From JAWXBM01 sp034440115 (GTDB lineage Bacteria; Pseudomonadota; Gammaproteobacteria; Xanthomonadales; SZUA-36): a stretch of DNA of 64,000 nt. The notes under the pieces were generated by a model. It saw only the letters and a list, made by a program, of their open reading frames with translations, searched no databases and had not been told where the DNA came from. Location of the stretch: NCBI GenBank assembly GCA_034440115.1, contig JAWXBM010000115.1, forward strand, positions 1 to 64,000. Reading direction: 5' to 3'. A program made the translations under genes and the position numbers. Positions 27,118-36,591 of the stretch are shown in pieces. How positions within the stretch are numbered: position 1 is the stretch's first letter; the number at the start of each line of letters is the position of its first letter.

Positions 27118-29271
27118 TCATGTGCTGATCGGCTCCAATCCCAATTCTGCCCGTTGCCGGTTCAGGTGCTCAATCATGCGGGCTTGAATGGCTTCATATT
27201 CCGGGTTGCCATCGAACTCCTTGAAGTACGGGTAGTCATGGCTTATTCGTGTCGATGCAATCAGGCCGCCGTCGACGGCCAGTTCCAGCCAGCGTAAGGC
27301 CTGTTCCTGGTTTCTGGCCATGGCGTGATAAGCCGCAACCAATACGCGGAAATTATTGCTAACCACTCCCTGCGCCTCGGTTTCGTTATTGGCTGCCAGC
27401 AGGGCTGCCATGGCCTGGTTGAACCGTTCCGTATTGCCATCTGCTCGGTAGGCATAAGCCAGATCGGCCATTTCCCGGTAGCCAAATACCGTTGGCGGAG
27501 ATTTCTTTTGAAAGTCTTCTATCCCTTCCCAGCGATGCTCGAAATATTGCACCAGAGTTGCGGATTGCCCACTGGCATTTAGGTAAGCAAAGTAGGGTCT
27601 GGTCACGCCGTCGCTGGCACGATTGCGGGCGATGATGTTTGCTTCTTCGATGCGGTCAAGGTTGTACAGCGCCCAAACCACATTGTCTGAAAACTCGTCA
27701 TCAAATGCTTTTTCATACTGGTGAGTAGCGTAATAACCATCATTAACGCCGACACGGTAGACCCGGTCGGTAGGTTGTAATTCAAGCGCTGTCTGCATGC
27801 GCTGGAGTGCGCTGGCGGCTTTGCCTTCCTGGCTTTCTATCCAGGCAATAGCGCTGGTGATGTTGGGGTCGCCAGGCATAAAAGGCTCGGCGGCTGCTAG
27901 TTGCTCTCGCGCTTCATCACCCCGGCCCATGATGGCCAGCAGGAAAGTACGGTTGCCCATTGCTGGTTTGTAAAGTGGATCACGCGCGTTGATTTCAGTT
28001 AGCAAGGCCAGGGCGTCGCTGCCACGATTCACACTCCAATAAGCCATGGCCAGCCAATTTCCCGCATCATTGAGATTCGGGTTAATAGCGATTGCTTTTT
28101 CCAGCACCGGAATTCCTTCCAATGGCTGTGGCGGTGGTCCAGAGTAGTACAGACCGAGTCCCGCCCAGGCTTCAGCCAGGTCTTTGTCCAACAACAAAGC
28201 TTTATCCAGGTACAGCCTGGCTTCTGACAGAGCTTGTTTTTGTGGCATGTTGCCATAACTGGTTACCGCCGAAAGCAGCGCGGCAGTGCCTCGTTGCGCA
28301 TAAGCGGGAGCATATTCAGGGTCAATCGCAATGGCCTGGTCGAGTAGTTCGGCAGCGGATTCAATGGAAAGCCGGGTACGATCATAGAGCCTCTGCTTGG
28401 CCAACAGGTAAAGATCATAGGCTCGGGAATCAGCGCGGGCGACCGGAAGAAGCTCTGCTTCACCTGCCAGCAGCGTGGCTTTCAATTCCTTCAGAATGGC
28501 GGCTGAGATTTCGTCCTGGATGGCAAAGACATTGTCCAGTTCGCGGTCATAGCTCTCTGACCAGAGGTGAAAGCCATCTTCAACCTGAATTAACTGAGCG
28601 GTGATGCGGATCTGGTTGCCGGATTTCCGTACCGAGCCTTCAAGGATGTTTTCCACGCCCAGGGTTTCGCCGATCAGGCTCAGATCCTGGTTCTGACCCT
28701 TGAAGGCAAAAGAAGAAGTTCGTCCGGCGACTTTCAGTTCCTTTACCTTGGCGAGCGAGTTGAGGATTTCCTCAGAAATGCCATCAGAAAAGTATTCGTT
28801 GTTGGCGTCTTCGCTCATGTTGACGAAGGGCAATACGGCAATGGATTTTTGTAGGAGCGCGCTCTGCGCGCGATTGGGGTCTGGGTCGGCCGCAAGGCGA
28901 CCTCCTACATCAGCAATGGGCCCATCACTTAAAACAAACTTGTCGTAGGCAAACCAGCTCAGAGCGACCAGCAATACGCCAATGATGGCATAGTCAAGTT
29001 TGCGGCCTGTTTCATTGGTGATCGATTGGCTGCGATCCACATCCTTTTCTTTCTTGATGCCTTCGGGGGTCAACTCAAAAGCCCAGGCGAAAAACAGGGC
29101 AATCGGCAAACCAGCGACCAGCAATAGCAATACGGTCTTGATCACCCAGTCGGGTGCGCCGAAGTTTTCCAGGAACACATCCACGCCTTGCGCCAATAAC
29201 CAGGCCATCACGATATAGGCCGCGCCGACCTTGAATACATTCCTGCGTTTTAGCTCTTCGATAAAGCTCAT
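27118..29271 (-). CDS. Membrane-anchored TolB-N/FlgO-like TPR protein, paralogue 4
   Basis: A protein of 717 residues: SFIEELKRRNVFKVGAAYIV, three membrane segments, TPEGIKKEKDVDRSQSITNE, a short linker (VGGRLAADPDPNRAQSALLQ) encoded by one REP pair that runs straight into KSIAVLPFVNMSEDANNEYF, then TPR repeats ending AELGLEPIST. Its ATG overlaps the TGA of paralogue 5 (ATGA), so translation of the two is coupled. The transcript would run from 5 to 4 and perhaps through 3, 2 and 1. Confidence 0.8.
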   Translation of the reverse strand: MSFIEELKRRNVFKVGAAYIVMAWLLAQGVDVFLENFGAPDWVIKTVLLLLVAGLPIALFFAWAFELTPEGIKKEKDVDRSQSITNETGRKLDYAIIGVLLVALSWFAYDKFVLSDGPIADVGGRLAADPDPNRAQSALLQKSIAVLPFVNMSEDANNEYFSDGISEEILNSLAKVKELKVAGRTSSFAFKGQNQDLSLIGETLGVENILEGSVRKSGNQIRITAQLIQVEDGFHLWSESYDRELDNVFAIQDEISAAILKELKATLLAGEAELLPVARADSRAYDLYLLAKQRLYDRTRLSIESAAELLDQAIAIDPEYAPAYAQRGTAALLSAVTSYGNMPQKQALSEARLYLDKALLLDKDLAEAWAGLGLYYSGPPPQPLEGIPVLEKAIAINPNLNDAGNWLAMAYWSVNRGSDALALLTEINARDPLYKPAMGNRTFLLAIMGRGDEAREQLAAAEPFMPGDPNITSAIAWIESQEGKAASALQRMQTALELQPTDRVYRVGVNDGYYATHQYEKAFDDEFSDNVVWALYNLDRIEEANIIARNRASDGVTRPYFAYLNASGQSATLVQYFEHRWEGIEDFQKKSPPTVFGYREMADLAYAYRADGNTERFNQAMAALLAANNETEAQGVVSNNFRVLVAAYHAMARNQEQALRWLELAVDGGLIASTRISHDYPYFKEFDGNPEYEAIQARMIEHLNRQRAELGLEPIST
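28851..28909. repeat. REP pair inside the coding region of paralogue 4
   Basis: GTAGGAGCGCGCTCTGCGCG and GGTCGGCCGCAAGGCGACCT plus CCTAC. The frame runs through both arms. Confidence 0.85.
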
Positions 29272-31282
29272 GTTTGCAGGGGCTCCAGTCCGAGTTCGGC
29301 GCGCTCGGCGTTCAGGTGCTCCAGCATCTTGCTGCGGGCGGCCTCAAAACGAGGGTCGCCACGCAGAGGCTGAAATACCGGCCAGGCTTTGGGTGCAATG
29401 AGATCGACCACCAGCCCCTGATTGAAAGCACGCTCAAGCAAGGTGATGGCTTGCTCCTGATGGCCCTCCAGTGCCGCTACCTGGGCACTCGACAGGCTTA
29501 TCGACCAGTTATCCGCTCCCTGTGAGAGTTGCTGCTCGTTGCTCGCGCGGGTCAGTTCCAGCGCTTCACGAAACTTCTCTTTATTGCCCAGATTTCTGTA
29601 GGCCTCCGCCACAAATGCCAGGGTGAAAGTTCCCCAACCCTGCAGCTCGGGGAAATCGCGATCCAGTGAAGCCAGGTCGGGCCAGCGTTCTTCCACGAAT
29701 TGCACCAGTTGTTCGTTCTGGCCATTTTCCACCAGGGCCTGGAAATAAAAACCGGGGTACTGTCCCTTGGCGGCGGACTTATGGCCTCGAATCAAGCCTT
29801 CTTCACTGCGGCCGAGGTGAGTGAGTGATATGGCTGCCTGTGTGTCGGTGCTGAGCTCAGCACATTGCTGGTACTGAGCGGTAAAATTCAGGTTGTTGCA
29901 GTACCAGATCTGGTTTACAAAATTTCGGGGCTCTTTCGCATACGCTGCCGAGAAAGCCTTGTCGGCTTCCGCCCAATTGCCGGCCACCTGGTAATAGCCG
30001 CCTTCCGTCATCAGCATATTAGCGTCATCATGCAAATAAGGTCTCAATTGGTCCAGAACCTTACGCGCTTTGTCCACATCACCTCTTACAGTGTATCTCT
30101 GAACCAGGTTGCTGAAAACGGGCATGTACAGAGGGTCACGGGCAAAGTCTTTTTCACGCAATGCTAACGACTCTTCGTGTTGACCTGACTGACCCAGGTA
30201 GTTCGCCAGCCAATTGCTGGCGTTGGACTGATGCGGATCAGCTTCCAGCGAGCGCCTTAACCATGCAATGGCCTCTGGGCAACCGCCGGGAAGGTTAGCG
30301 TGATACAAACCCATGCCCGCCAGAGCTTCGGCTTGTTCTGGCTCAAGAGCCAGTGCAGCCTTCAAGTGTTGAAGCCCTTCACTGCTGGACTGTTCTATCG
30401 GTAAGGTTCCATAGTCTTCTTCCGACAACAGCAGTGTGGCGATGCCGAGCTGCGCCTGAGCGGCAGCAAAGCCGGGATCGGTCTCAATGGCTTTCTTCAA
30501 CAAGTCCGCCGCCAATTCCAGGCTGGCTTGGTTCCGTTCGTAAATACGTTGCTTAGCCAATAGATATTGCGCATAGGCTTGCGGATCTACCTGCTCGATA
30601 GCTACGCTTTCACCACCCAGCAGCCTGGCTTTGAGTTGCACCAGGATGGCATTGGAGATTTCATCCTGAATGGCGAAGATGTCATCCATCTCGCGGTCGT
30701 AGGTTTCTGACCACAGGTGAAAACCGTCATCCACTTTGATCAGTTGGGCGGTAATCCGAAGTTTGTTGCCCGATTTGCGTACCGATCCTTCCAGCAAATG
30801 CGCCACGCGCAGGGCCTTGCCGATGACTTGTAAGTCCTGGTTTTCGCCCTTGAAGGCAAAGGACGAAGTACGCCCTGCTACCTTCAATTCGCTAACCCGT
30901 GACAGGGCATTGAGGATTTCCTCCGAGATACCATCGGAGAAATATTCCTGCTCCGGGTCGGACGACATATTGACGAAGGGCAGCACGGCGATGGATTTGG
31001 GGTCTGAAATGGGGTAAATGGGGTCAGAGCCCTTTTCCTTAGTTGCTGCAATGCTGTCTTGTGCTGAATCCAAGGAAAAGGGCTCTGACCCCATTTCAAA
31101 AAACAATACCAGGGGGAATAACAGGGCCAGCAGCGTGACCAGCATTTTCATCACCCAGTCGGGTGCTGCAAAGGTGTCGGAGGCGAGGTCTGCAGCCTGG
31201 GCAAGCAGCCACGACAGCACGCATAAGCCGTCCCCACCTTGAAGACGTTCCTTCTCTTCAGCTCCTCCAGCAGTCCTGCCAT
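29268..31282 (-). pseudogene. TolB-N/FlgO-like TPR protein, paralogue 5, frameshifted and lacking the third membrane segment
   Basis: From ATG 31282 the frame starts like its paralogues (LLEELKRRNVFKVGTAYA) but leaves register near 31220; restoring one missing G returns to the long frame (VLSWLLAQAADLASDTFAAP). With that repair the protein would have 671 residues. After the second membrane segment (LLALLFPLVLFF) the conserved loop and third segment are replaced by residues from a GGGGTCAGAG palindrome (EMGSEPFSLDSAQ...TKEKGSDPI). The TolB-N-like domain and the TPR repeats are intact and end AELGLEPLQT. If expressed, the soluble part would probably stay in the cytoplasm, unlike the others. The shift may be an assembly error. 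Confidence 0.7.
31018..31094. repeat. 23-bp perfect palindrome inside paralogue 5
   Basis: ATGGGGTCAGAGCCCTTTTC (31018-31037) plus CTT pairs perfectly with its inverse ending at 31094 around a 31-base loop. Located where other paralogues encode the third membrane segment and linker. Confidence 0.88.
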
Positions 31283-31385
31283 ACGCACGCCTGATTATTA
31301 TCGTTTCTGCAACTGCGGTACATTTCGACCAATCATAACAAGATTGTTGGCTTGGCTGTTTGCCAAGTAACTGATTTTTTCGAAA

Positions 31386-31474
31386 TTTGGGGTCAGAGTA
31401 AAGTGCCAGAGTAAATTTAAATTCTGACACCATTCAGTCACTGGTTTACTCTGGCACTTTACTCTGACCCCAAA
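31386..31474. repeat. 30-bp perfect inverted repeat upstream of paralogue 5 and of the M20 peptidase
   Basis: The arms at 31386-31415 and 31445-31474 (TTTGGGGTCAGAGTAAAGTG... and its inverse) pair without mismatch around a 29-base loop. It lies in the 31283-31683 gap between divergent genes; the rest of that gap shows no gene or clear promoter. Confidence 0.9.
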
Positions 31475-31683
31475 ACTCCAAAACTCCCTTAAAGGTAACT
31501 ACCCAACAAACTGCATGAAGTTGGTGAGCTGCGGTGCGAATCTCATTGAGCATTGCACAGGATACTGTGCTGCGTGTCAGTTCCCACTACAATATCGACG
31601 CTAGTCGTAAACCCCCAGGGCTTTGCTGTACTCACGAATACGATTGTGTTGAATCACGTTTAATCCGACTGGAAAATAGAAGC

Positions 31684-33153
31684 ATGAAAAAAATACTCGG
31701 TCTTCTGGCATTAACCTTGATTATCCTCGCCCTGGTGATGATTTTTCGCGCCAGCACTGCCTATACCGACCAGTCGGGACAACCGCAGGCGCTCATCGTC
31801 GATGTAACCATCAATGAGGCTGCTGCCGTACAACGCTTTGCTACCGCGCTGACTTATCCCACCATATCGCATGATGATCGCAGTAATTTTGATGCCGCGG
31901 CATTTACGGGGTTTCGTGACTACCTGCAATCCGCTTACCCACTGGTCCACGAGAACATGCAGCGCACCATCATCAGCGGTTACAGCCTGGTCTATTACTT
32001 GCCGGGCAGCGATCCCTCTTTGCAGCCGGTTTTGTTCATGGCGCATATGGACGTGGTTCCGGTACAGGACGACACCCTGGTTGACTGGACCCATCCGCCA
32101 TTTGATGGCGTGGTCGAGGATGGGATCGTCTGGGGCCGTGGCAGTGTCGATGACAAGGTGGGTGTGATTGGTTTGTTGGAAGCCACCGAAATGCTATTAC
32201 AGCAAGGCTTGCAACCCGAACGTTCCTTGTACCTGGCTTTTGGTCACAACGAAGAAGTCGGTGGCGCGGATGGTGCTCAGGCCGTTGCCCAATATTTCAA
32301 AGAACAAGGCATTCGCTTTGATTTTGTGCTGGATGAAGGCGGTGCTCTGACCCAGAACATGGTTGGCAGTATTGAACAGCCCCTGGCCATCATTGGTGTA
32401 TCCGAAAAGGGTTACGTCAACCTGGTATTAACCGTGATGGATGCTGGCGGGCACTCCTCGCAGCCGCCTGACCACACCGCATTGGGCATACTCAGCCAGG
32501 CGATCGTGAAAGTTGAAAATCAGCCTTTCCCGGCGCGGCTGGATTACATGCTGCCCACTATTGATGCGATCGGTGCCTATATGCCATTCACGGATCGACT
32601 GGCCATGAGTAACCTGTGGTTGCTTGGGCCCATTGTGAAGAGGAGTATGCTCAAGCAGCCGGATATGGCGGCCGGCATTCGCACCACCACCGCAGCCACC
32701 ATGGCCTCGGGCAGCCCCAAGTCCAATATCCTGCCCACCCGCGCACAGGGCGTGATCAATTTTAGAATCCTGCCTGGTGAAACCGTGGAGACCGTGCGCC
32801 AACGCGTGGTGGACATCATCGACGATGAGCGGGTGGTGGTGACAACGGAGTATGGTAGTGATCCCTCGCCGGTGTCACCCACCGATGCTCGTGGTTACGA
32901 GCTGATTGCTTCAACCATTCGAGCCTTCCAGCCCGATGGCCTGGTAGCACCTTACATGGTGCGCGGTGGAACAGACGCCAAGTACTTCTACAGCGTATCG
33001 GACAACGTCTATCGATTTGCCATGATCAGGATCACTCCCGATACCATGCGCTTTGTACATGGTATTGATGAACGCCTGCCGGTGAAGGATTACCTGATGG
33101 CCATTCGGTTTTACTTCAACGTTCTGAAACAGGCGGTAGCAGGAAAGCCCTAA
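31684..33153 (+). CDS. M20-family peptidase (carboxypeptidase PM20D1-like), membrane-anchored
   Basis: A protein of 489 residues. The N-terminus KKILGLLALTLIILALVMIF is an uncleaved anchor or signal. Di-zinc M20 motifs are intact: AHMDVVPV, GRGSVDDKVG (bridging Asp), GHNEEVGG (catalytic Glu pair), LDEGG and a late FVHGIDE histidine. The length and SEKGYVNLVLTV / GGHSSQPP dimer region resemble mammalian PM20D1-type N-acyl-amino-acid hydrolases and bacterial relatives. It cleaves or forms amide bonds of small peptides or acyl amino acids, probably in the periplasm. The ATG at 31684 is used; the frame extends to 31534. Confidence 0.85.
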   Translation: MKKILGLLALTLIILALVMIFRASTAYTDQSGQPQALIVDVTINEAAAVQRFATALTYPTISHDDRSNFDAAAFTGFRDYLQSAYPLVHENMQRTIISGYSLVYYLPGSDPSLQPVLFMAHMDVVPVQDDTLVDWTHPPFDGVVEDGIVWGRGSVDDKVGVIGLLEATEMLLQQGLQPERSLYLAFGHNEEVGGADGAQAVAQYFKEQGIRFDFVLDEGGALTQNMVGSIEQPLAIIGVSEKGYVNLVLTVMDAGGHSSQPPDHTALGILSQAIVKVENQPFPARLDYMLPTIDAIGAYMPFTDRLAMSNLWLLGPIVKRSMLKQPDMAAGIRTTTAATMASGSPKSNILPTRAQGVINFRILPGETVETVRQRVVDIIDDERVVVTTEYGSDPSPVSPTDARGYELIASTIRAFQPDGLVAPYMVRGGTDAKYFYSVSDNVYRFAMIRITPDTMRFVHGIDERLPVKDYLMAIRFYFNVLKQAVAGKP

Positions 33154-33206
33154 AATAAACGCCTGCCTGAAACTACCGAAATTTTGTCCAGACCATGATC
33201 CTAAGG

Positions 33207-33229
33207 AAGCTCTGATTTATTCAGAGCTT
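33207..33229. terminator. Hairpin between convergent M20 and carbonic anhydrase genes
   Basis: AAGCTCTGA, loop TTTAT, TCAGAGCTT: a perfect 9-bp stem placed between two convergent stops. There is no long T run, so bidirectional termination is inferred from position. A related sequence is found at 44751-44836. Confidence 0.45.
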
Positions 33230-33248
33230 GCCTGATTTGCCCTGAAAC

Positions 33249-33974
33249 TCAGGAATACCAGCTGATCCTGCCAGTGGCTACATCGTGCATAGCACCAACG
33301 ATCTGCAGCTTTCCTTCAGCAACCAGAGCGCTCAGTACCTCGCTCTTTTCAGTGAGCTTGGCAACGGTGTCGAGCACGTTCTGATCGGCTACGGCTTGCA
33401 CCAGCTTCTTGTTGGCTGAAGTCTGTGGGCCTTCGATACCGGTGGTTTTCAGTACTGCCGGACGAATGTTCGCGAGTGTAGCTGTCAGGTTACCCAGCTT
33501 GGCATCGTCTACCGCGCCTTTGACGGCGCCGCATTCGGTATGGCCCAGCACCACGATCAACTTCGCACCCGCGAGTTGGGTCGCGAATTCAAGGCTGCCG
33601 ATCATATCGGTGTTAACAAAATTTCCCGCAATCCTTCCTGTAAAGATATCTCCAATCTGCTGGTCAAAGACCAACTCAACCGGAACGCGACTGTCAATGC
33701 AGCCAACCACTGCAGCAAACGGTGCCTGTTGAGTTGCCGTGGCTTGCACCTGTGACAGCAAATCGCAATTCATACTGACACCATTGGCAAAGCGTTCATT
33801 GCCGTCTTTCAGCATTTGCAGTGCCATGTCGGGACTGACCTTGGCCTGCAGCTCACCATTAAATGGCGAGCAGGCACCAATAACTTCTTCGGCGCGTAAG
33901 GTACGGCTGCCCAATCCGGAAACAGCCAATACACCGGCGCCGGTAGCCATTAAAAAGTTTCTTCGTGTGCTCAT
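33249..33974 (-). CDS. Tat-exported beta-carbonic anhydrase
   Basis: A protein of 241 residues. The N-terminus STRRNFLMATGAGVLAVSG is a twin-arginine signal, so the folded zinc enzyme is probably sent to the periplasm. Zinc ligands are Cys and Asp-Arg in VVGCIDSRVP and His-x-x-Cys in LGHTECGAVKG, as in beta-class enzymes. It interconverts CO2 and bicarbonate. The gene follows the bicarbonate transporter by 49 bases on the same strand, which implies the pair is coexpressed. Confidence 0.92.
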   Translation of the reverse strand: MSTRRNFLMATGAGVLAVSGLGSRTLRAEEVIGACSPFNGELQAKVSPDMALQMLKDGNERFANGVSMNCDLLSQVQATATQQAPFAAVVGCIDSRVPVELVFDQQIGDIFTGRIAGNFVNTDMIGSLEFATQLAGAKLIVVLGHTECGAVKGAVDDAKLGNLTATLANIRPAVLKTTGIEGPQTSANKKLVQAVADQNVLDTVAKLTEKSEVLSALVAEGKLQIVGAMHDVATGRISWYS

Positions 33975-34023
33975 GTTTTCTCCTGGGTTAAAGCAAGTGG
34001 TTAATGATGAATTCTTTCTGGAT

Positions 34024-35010
34024 TTACGCCAGGAAATACTCCGCCAGCGCAAAATAGAGCGGTAAGCCGAATACGATGTTGAAAGGAAAAGTGATCGCCA
34101 GAGACATAGGTAAATAGATCGCTGCTTTGGCCTGCGGCAGTGCCAGTCGCATTGCAGCCGGAACGGCGATATACGATGAGCTTGCACACAATACAATGAA
34201 CAACATGCCGGTACCCAGATCCAGACCAATCAAACGGCTGCAGACCAATCCGAACGCAGCGCCGATCAGCGGCATGTAAAGCCCAAAAAGCACCAGTTTT
34301 ACGGTAAATTCTTTCAGGTAGTGCAACTGACGTGATACCAGCAGGCCCATATCCAGCAGAAAAAGCGCGAGAATTCCATCAAATGGTGTGACCAGAAACC
34401 CAGCCATCTTGTCTAGCCCCGGCTTACCGGTTGCCCAGCCGATCAGGAATGAACCCATCAATAGCAGAATTGCACCGTTCGTAAAAATGTTACGTGCAAG
34501 CCTGGGGTTTGCCTGTTCTGCGACTTCGATGGTTTCGGGAGCAGCACGGTGAGCGATAAACAGGCCGGAAAGAATTGCTGGCGCCTCCATCAACGCCATA
34601 ACGGCTACGATATATCCGGCATACACCACGTCATTTACGCTCAGAAAACTTGCTGCGGTTACAAAAGTCACCATGCTGATGGAGCCATAGTGGGCAGCCA
34701 CCGCTGCTGCGGTAGCGCTATCGAGCTTGCTGGTGAGTTTCAACAAAGCATAGGCGAGAAACGGCTGAACAAACCCAAATACCAGCCCGGCCGTGATGGT
34801 GGCAAGAACTTCGCCGTTAAAATCGGCAGTTTCTGCGATAGCGACGCCGCCTTTGAAACCTATCGCCATCATCAGATAAATGGAAAGATAGCGACTGATG
34901 CTTTCGGGCACTTCCAGATCCGATTTCAATGCGCCGGCGCTTATTCCCAGAGCGAAAAATAATATGGCTGGAGACAGTAAATTGCTGGAAAAAAGTTGCA
35001 GAATATCCAT
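34024..35010 (-). CDS. sbtA: SbtA-type sodium-dependent bicarbonate transporter
   Basis: A protein of 328 residues with about ten membrane segments in two inverted halves. The start LLSPAILFFALGISAGALKSDLEVP and KGGVAIAE match the SbtA family (DUF897). It would bring bicarbonate into the cell with sodium. It is a little shorter than cyanobacterial SbtA, in the cytoplasmic loop between halves. No separate sbtB-like PII gene is next to it. The divergent LysR gene 87 bases away is the likely regulator. Confidence 0.85.
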   Translation of the reverse strand: MDILQLFSSNLLSPAILFFALGISAGALKSDLEVPESISRYLSIYLMMAIGFKGGVAIAETADFNGEVLATITAGLVFGFVQPFLAYALLKLTSKLDSATAAAVAAHYGSISMVTFVTAASFLSVNDVVYAGYIVAVMALMEAPAILSGLFIAHRAAPETIEVAEQANPRLARNIFTNGAILLLMGSFLIGWATGKPGLDKMAGFLVTPFDGILALFLLDMGLLVSRQLHYLKEFTVKLVLFGLYMPLIGAAFGLVCSRLIGLDLGTGMLFIVLCASSSYIAVPAAMRLALPQAKAAIYLPMSLAITFPFNIVFGLPLYFALAEYFLA

Positions 35011-35097
35011 GCGTTCTCCTGAGGTACTTTCACATTATCCTTTGCGCAGGTAATATAAGTAAAATTCATATTTCTTATTGTTAGATTAGATAATCTG

Positions 35098-35940
35098 ATG
35101 AACATAGACACGACTACCCTGCAAAGTTTCCTTGCCGTTGTTGAAACGTCCAGCTTTACCAGGGCCGCGGAGCGTGTCGGGCGCACCCAGTCGGCCATCA
35201 GTCAGCAAATCAGCAAACTGGAGCGTTTGTTGGGTGTGTCGCTGCTAAACCGTGGTAAAACTTTAACCCTAACGGCCGAAGGGGAAGTGTTTCTCGGCTA
35301 CGCACGGCAGATTTTTACGCTACATCGCGAAGCAGTAGATCGTTTCAAAGAGCCGGGCCTGGAGGGTGAAGTTCGATTTGGTGTGCCGGAAAATTTCGCC
35401 AGCGTTTACCTTGCTGAAGTACTTGCAGATTTTTCGCGTATTCATCCCAGGATCCTGTTGTACATCGAATGCGATTTGACACTCAATTTGTTCGAACGCT
35501 TCAAGCGCCAGGAATTTGACCTGGTTCTGGTTAAAATGAATCGGCCGGAGGATTTCCCCAATGGCCTTGATGTTTGGTCAGAAGCATTGGAATGGGTGGG
35601 GGATACCAGTCTGATCAATCCTCAGAAACCGGTGCCGCTGGTTTTATCTCCTCAACCTTGCGTGTACCGCGCCTCCGCGATCAAGGCCTTGGAAAAGGCT
35701 GGCCGCAGTTGGCGGCTGGTGCTATCCAGCCCCAGTTATGCCGGTGCCGTTGCAGCGGTGAAGGCGGGGCTTGGCATAACGGTCATGCCGCATACCATGA
35801 TCCCCGACTCCTTGGCTGCGGTGTATGACTCCATTCTGCCACCGCTTGGCGACACCCATGTATCGCTGCTGAAGCATCGCGCTGACAATCCGGCCATCAA
35901 TTCCCTGGAAGGGTTTGTGCTCAAAAAAATGAAGCATTGA
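35098..35940 (+). CDS. LysR-family regulator, divergent from sbtA
   Basis: A regulator of 280 residues with an N-terminal helix-turn-helix (LQSFLAVVETSSFTRAAERV, RTQSAISQQISKLERLLGVS) and a LysR ligand domain (EGEVRFGVPENFASVYLAEVL). Divergence from the sbtA-carbonic anhydrase pair suggests it controls inorganic carbon supply, as CmpR/CbbR-type proteins do elsewhere. The gap of 87 bases has room for one overlapping operator; no clear T-N11-A dyad was picked out. Confidence 0.85.
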   Translation: MNIDTTTLQSFLAVVETSSFTRAAERVGRTQSAISQQISKLERLLGVSLLNRGKTLTLTAEGEVFLGYARQIFTLHREAVDRFKEPGLEGEVRFGVPENFASVYLAEVLADFSRIHPRILLYIECDLTLNLFERFKRQEFDLVLVKMNRPEDFPNGLDVWSEALEWVGDTSLINPQKPVPLVLSPQPCVYRASAIKALEKAGRSWRLVLSSPSYAGAVAAVKAGLGITVMPHTMIPDSLAAVYDSILPPLGDTHVSLLKHRADNPAINSLEGFVLKKMKH

Positions 35941-35971
35941 TGCCCTGGAATTTTTGCCGAATTAGCTGAAA

Positions 35972-36310
35972 TTAATTTGCCTCGGACGCTCGCTTGCTTC
36001 CCCGGCGTTGGTATACATATCGAGCAAAGTAAAGGCCCAGCGCAAATACCAGCATGCCGCCCAGTCCAAGGGCTTCGCTGGCCGTCATCTGTGCGAGCAG
36101 CCAGATCACAAACAGCGAACTGGGGATGGGCACCAATGGCCCACCGGGAATACAGAACTGTCCAGCGGTTGGCATGCCCTGCTTTCGGCGCAGCTGAATC
36201 ACCGCAAGGCTGACGCCCAGATATACCAGCAGTATTGAGCCGGATGCCACAACGACCAGTTGCCTGAATGTGCCGGTCAGGGCGAGCGCACAGCCCAGCT
36301 TACTTGCGGG
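35972..36310 (-). pseudogene. C-terminal fragment of an APC-family amino acid permease
   Basis: A reading frame to the stop at 35972 encodes LALTGTFRQLVVVASGS, ILLVYLGVSLAVIQLRRKQG and two further membrane segments (PSSLFVIWLLAQM; ALGLGGMLVFALGLYFARYV), the last part of an APC-type permease. The frame has no start or earlier domains upstream; about 75 percent of the gene is missing. The 5' limit is approximate. Confidence 0.6.
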
Positions 36311-36326
36311 TTGTTGGTCATGACGT

Positions 36327-36498
36327 TCAGGAATCCTTGGGTGCGAGTGAGCGGCCTTCTGCTTGTTGCCAACTCAGGTATTCCTGACGTTGTGTTTCCA
36401 TATCATTGCGCAGAAAATCGATAATGGCCTGGTAGCGCGAGTCAGCGCGCAACGATTCAAAATTTGGGTTCAGATCATCTTCCAATTGCCACGAAAGA
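36327..36498 (-). pseudogene. C-terminal tail of an eighth TolB-N/TPR or cyclase-type paralogue
   Basis: The frame to the TGA at 36327-36329 reads LSWQLEDDLNPNFESLRADS, RYQAIIDFLRNDMETQRQEY, LSWQQAEGRSLAPKDS, the typical last segment (...NFExLRxDxRYQAI...) of the TPR proteins in this array. It is cut at its 5' side exactly where a GGGGTCAGAG palindrome begins (36501), so the rest was probably lost by a repeat-mediated deletion. Confidence 0.65.
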
Positions 36499-36501
36499 GT
36501 A

Positions 36502-36585
36502 TTTGGGGTCAGAGAACCATTTCCGTCACCAGTAATTTCATTTCCCCTTGGCAGAAGTGGGTTCGAAATGGTTCGCTAACCCCGA
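36502..36585. repeat. GGGGTCAGAG palindrome variant at the truncated paralogue
   Basis: GGGGTCAGAGAACCATTTC (36505-36523) and GAAATGGTTCGCTAACCCC (36565-36583) pair over 19 bases with two mismatches. Confidence 0.8.
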
Positions 36586-36591
36586 ATAGAT

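Noticed and set aside
20323..31282. Class III adenylate cyclases or Ser/Thr kinases
   Set aside because: The TPR proteins are sometimes annotated this way, but no cyclase metal motif and no kinase HRD/DFG motif is present in any of the seven.
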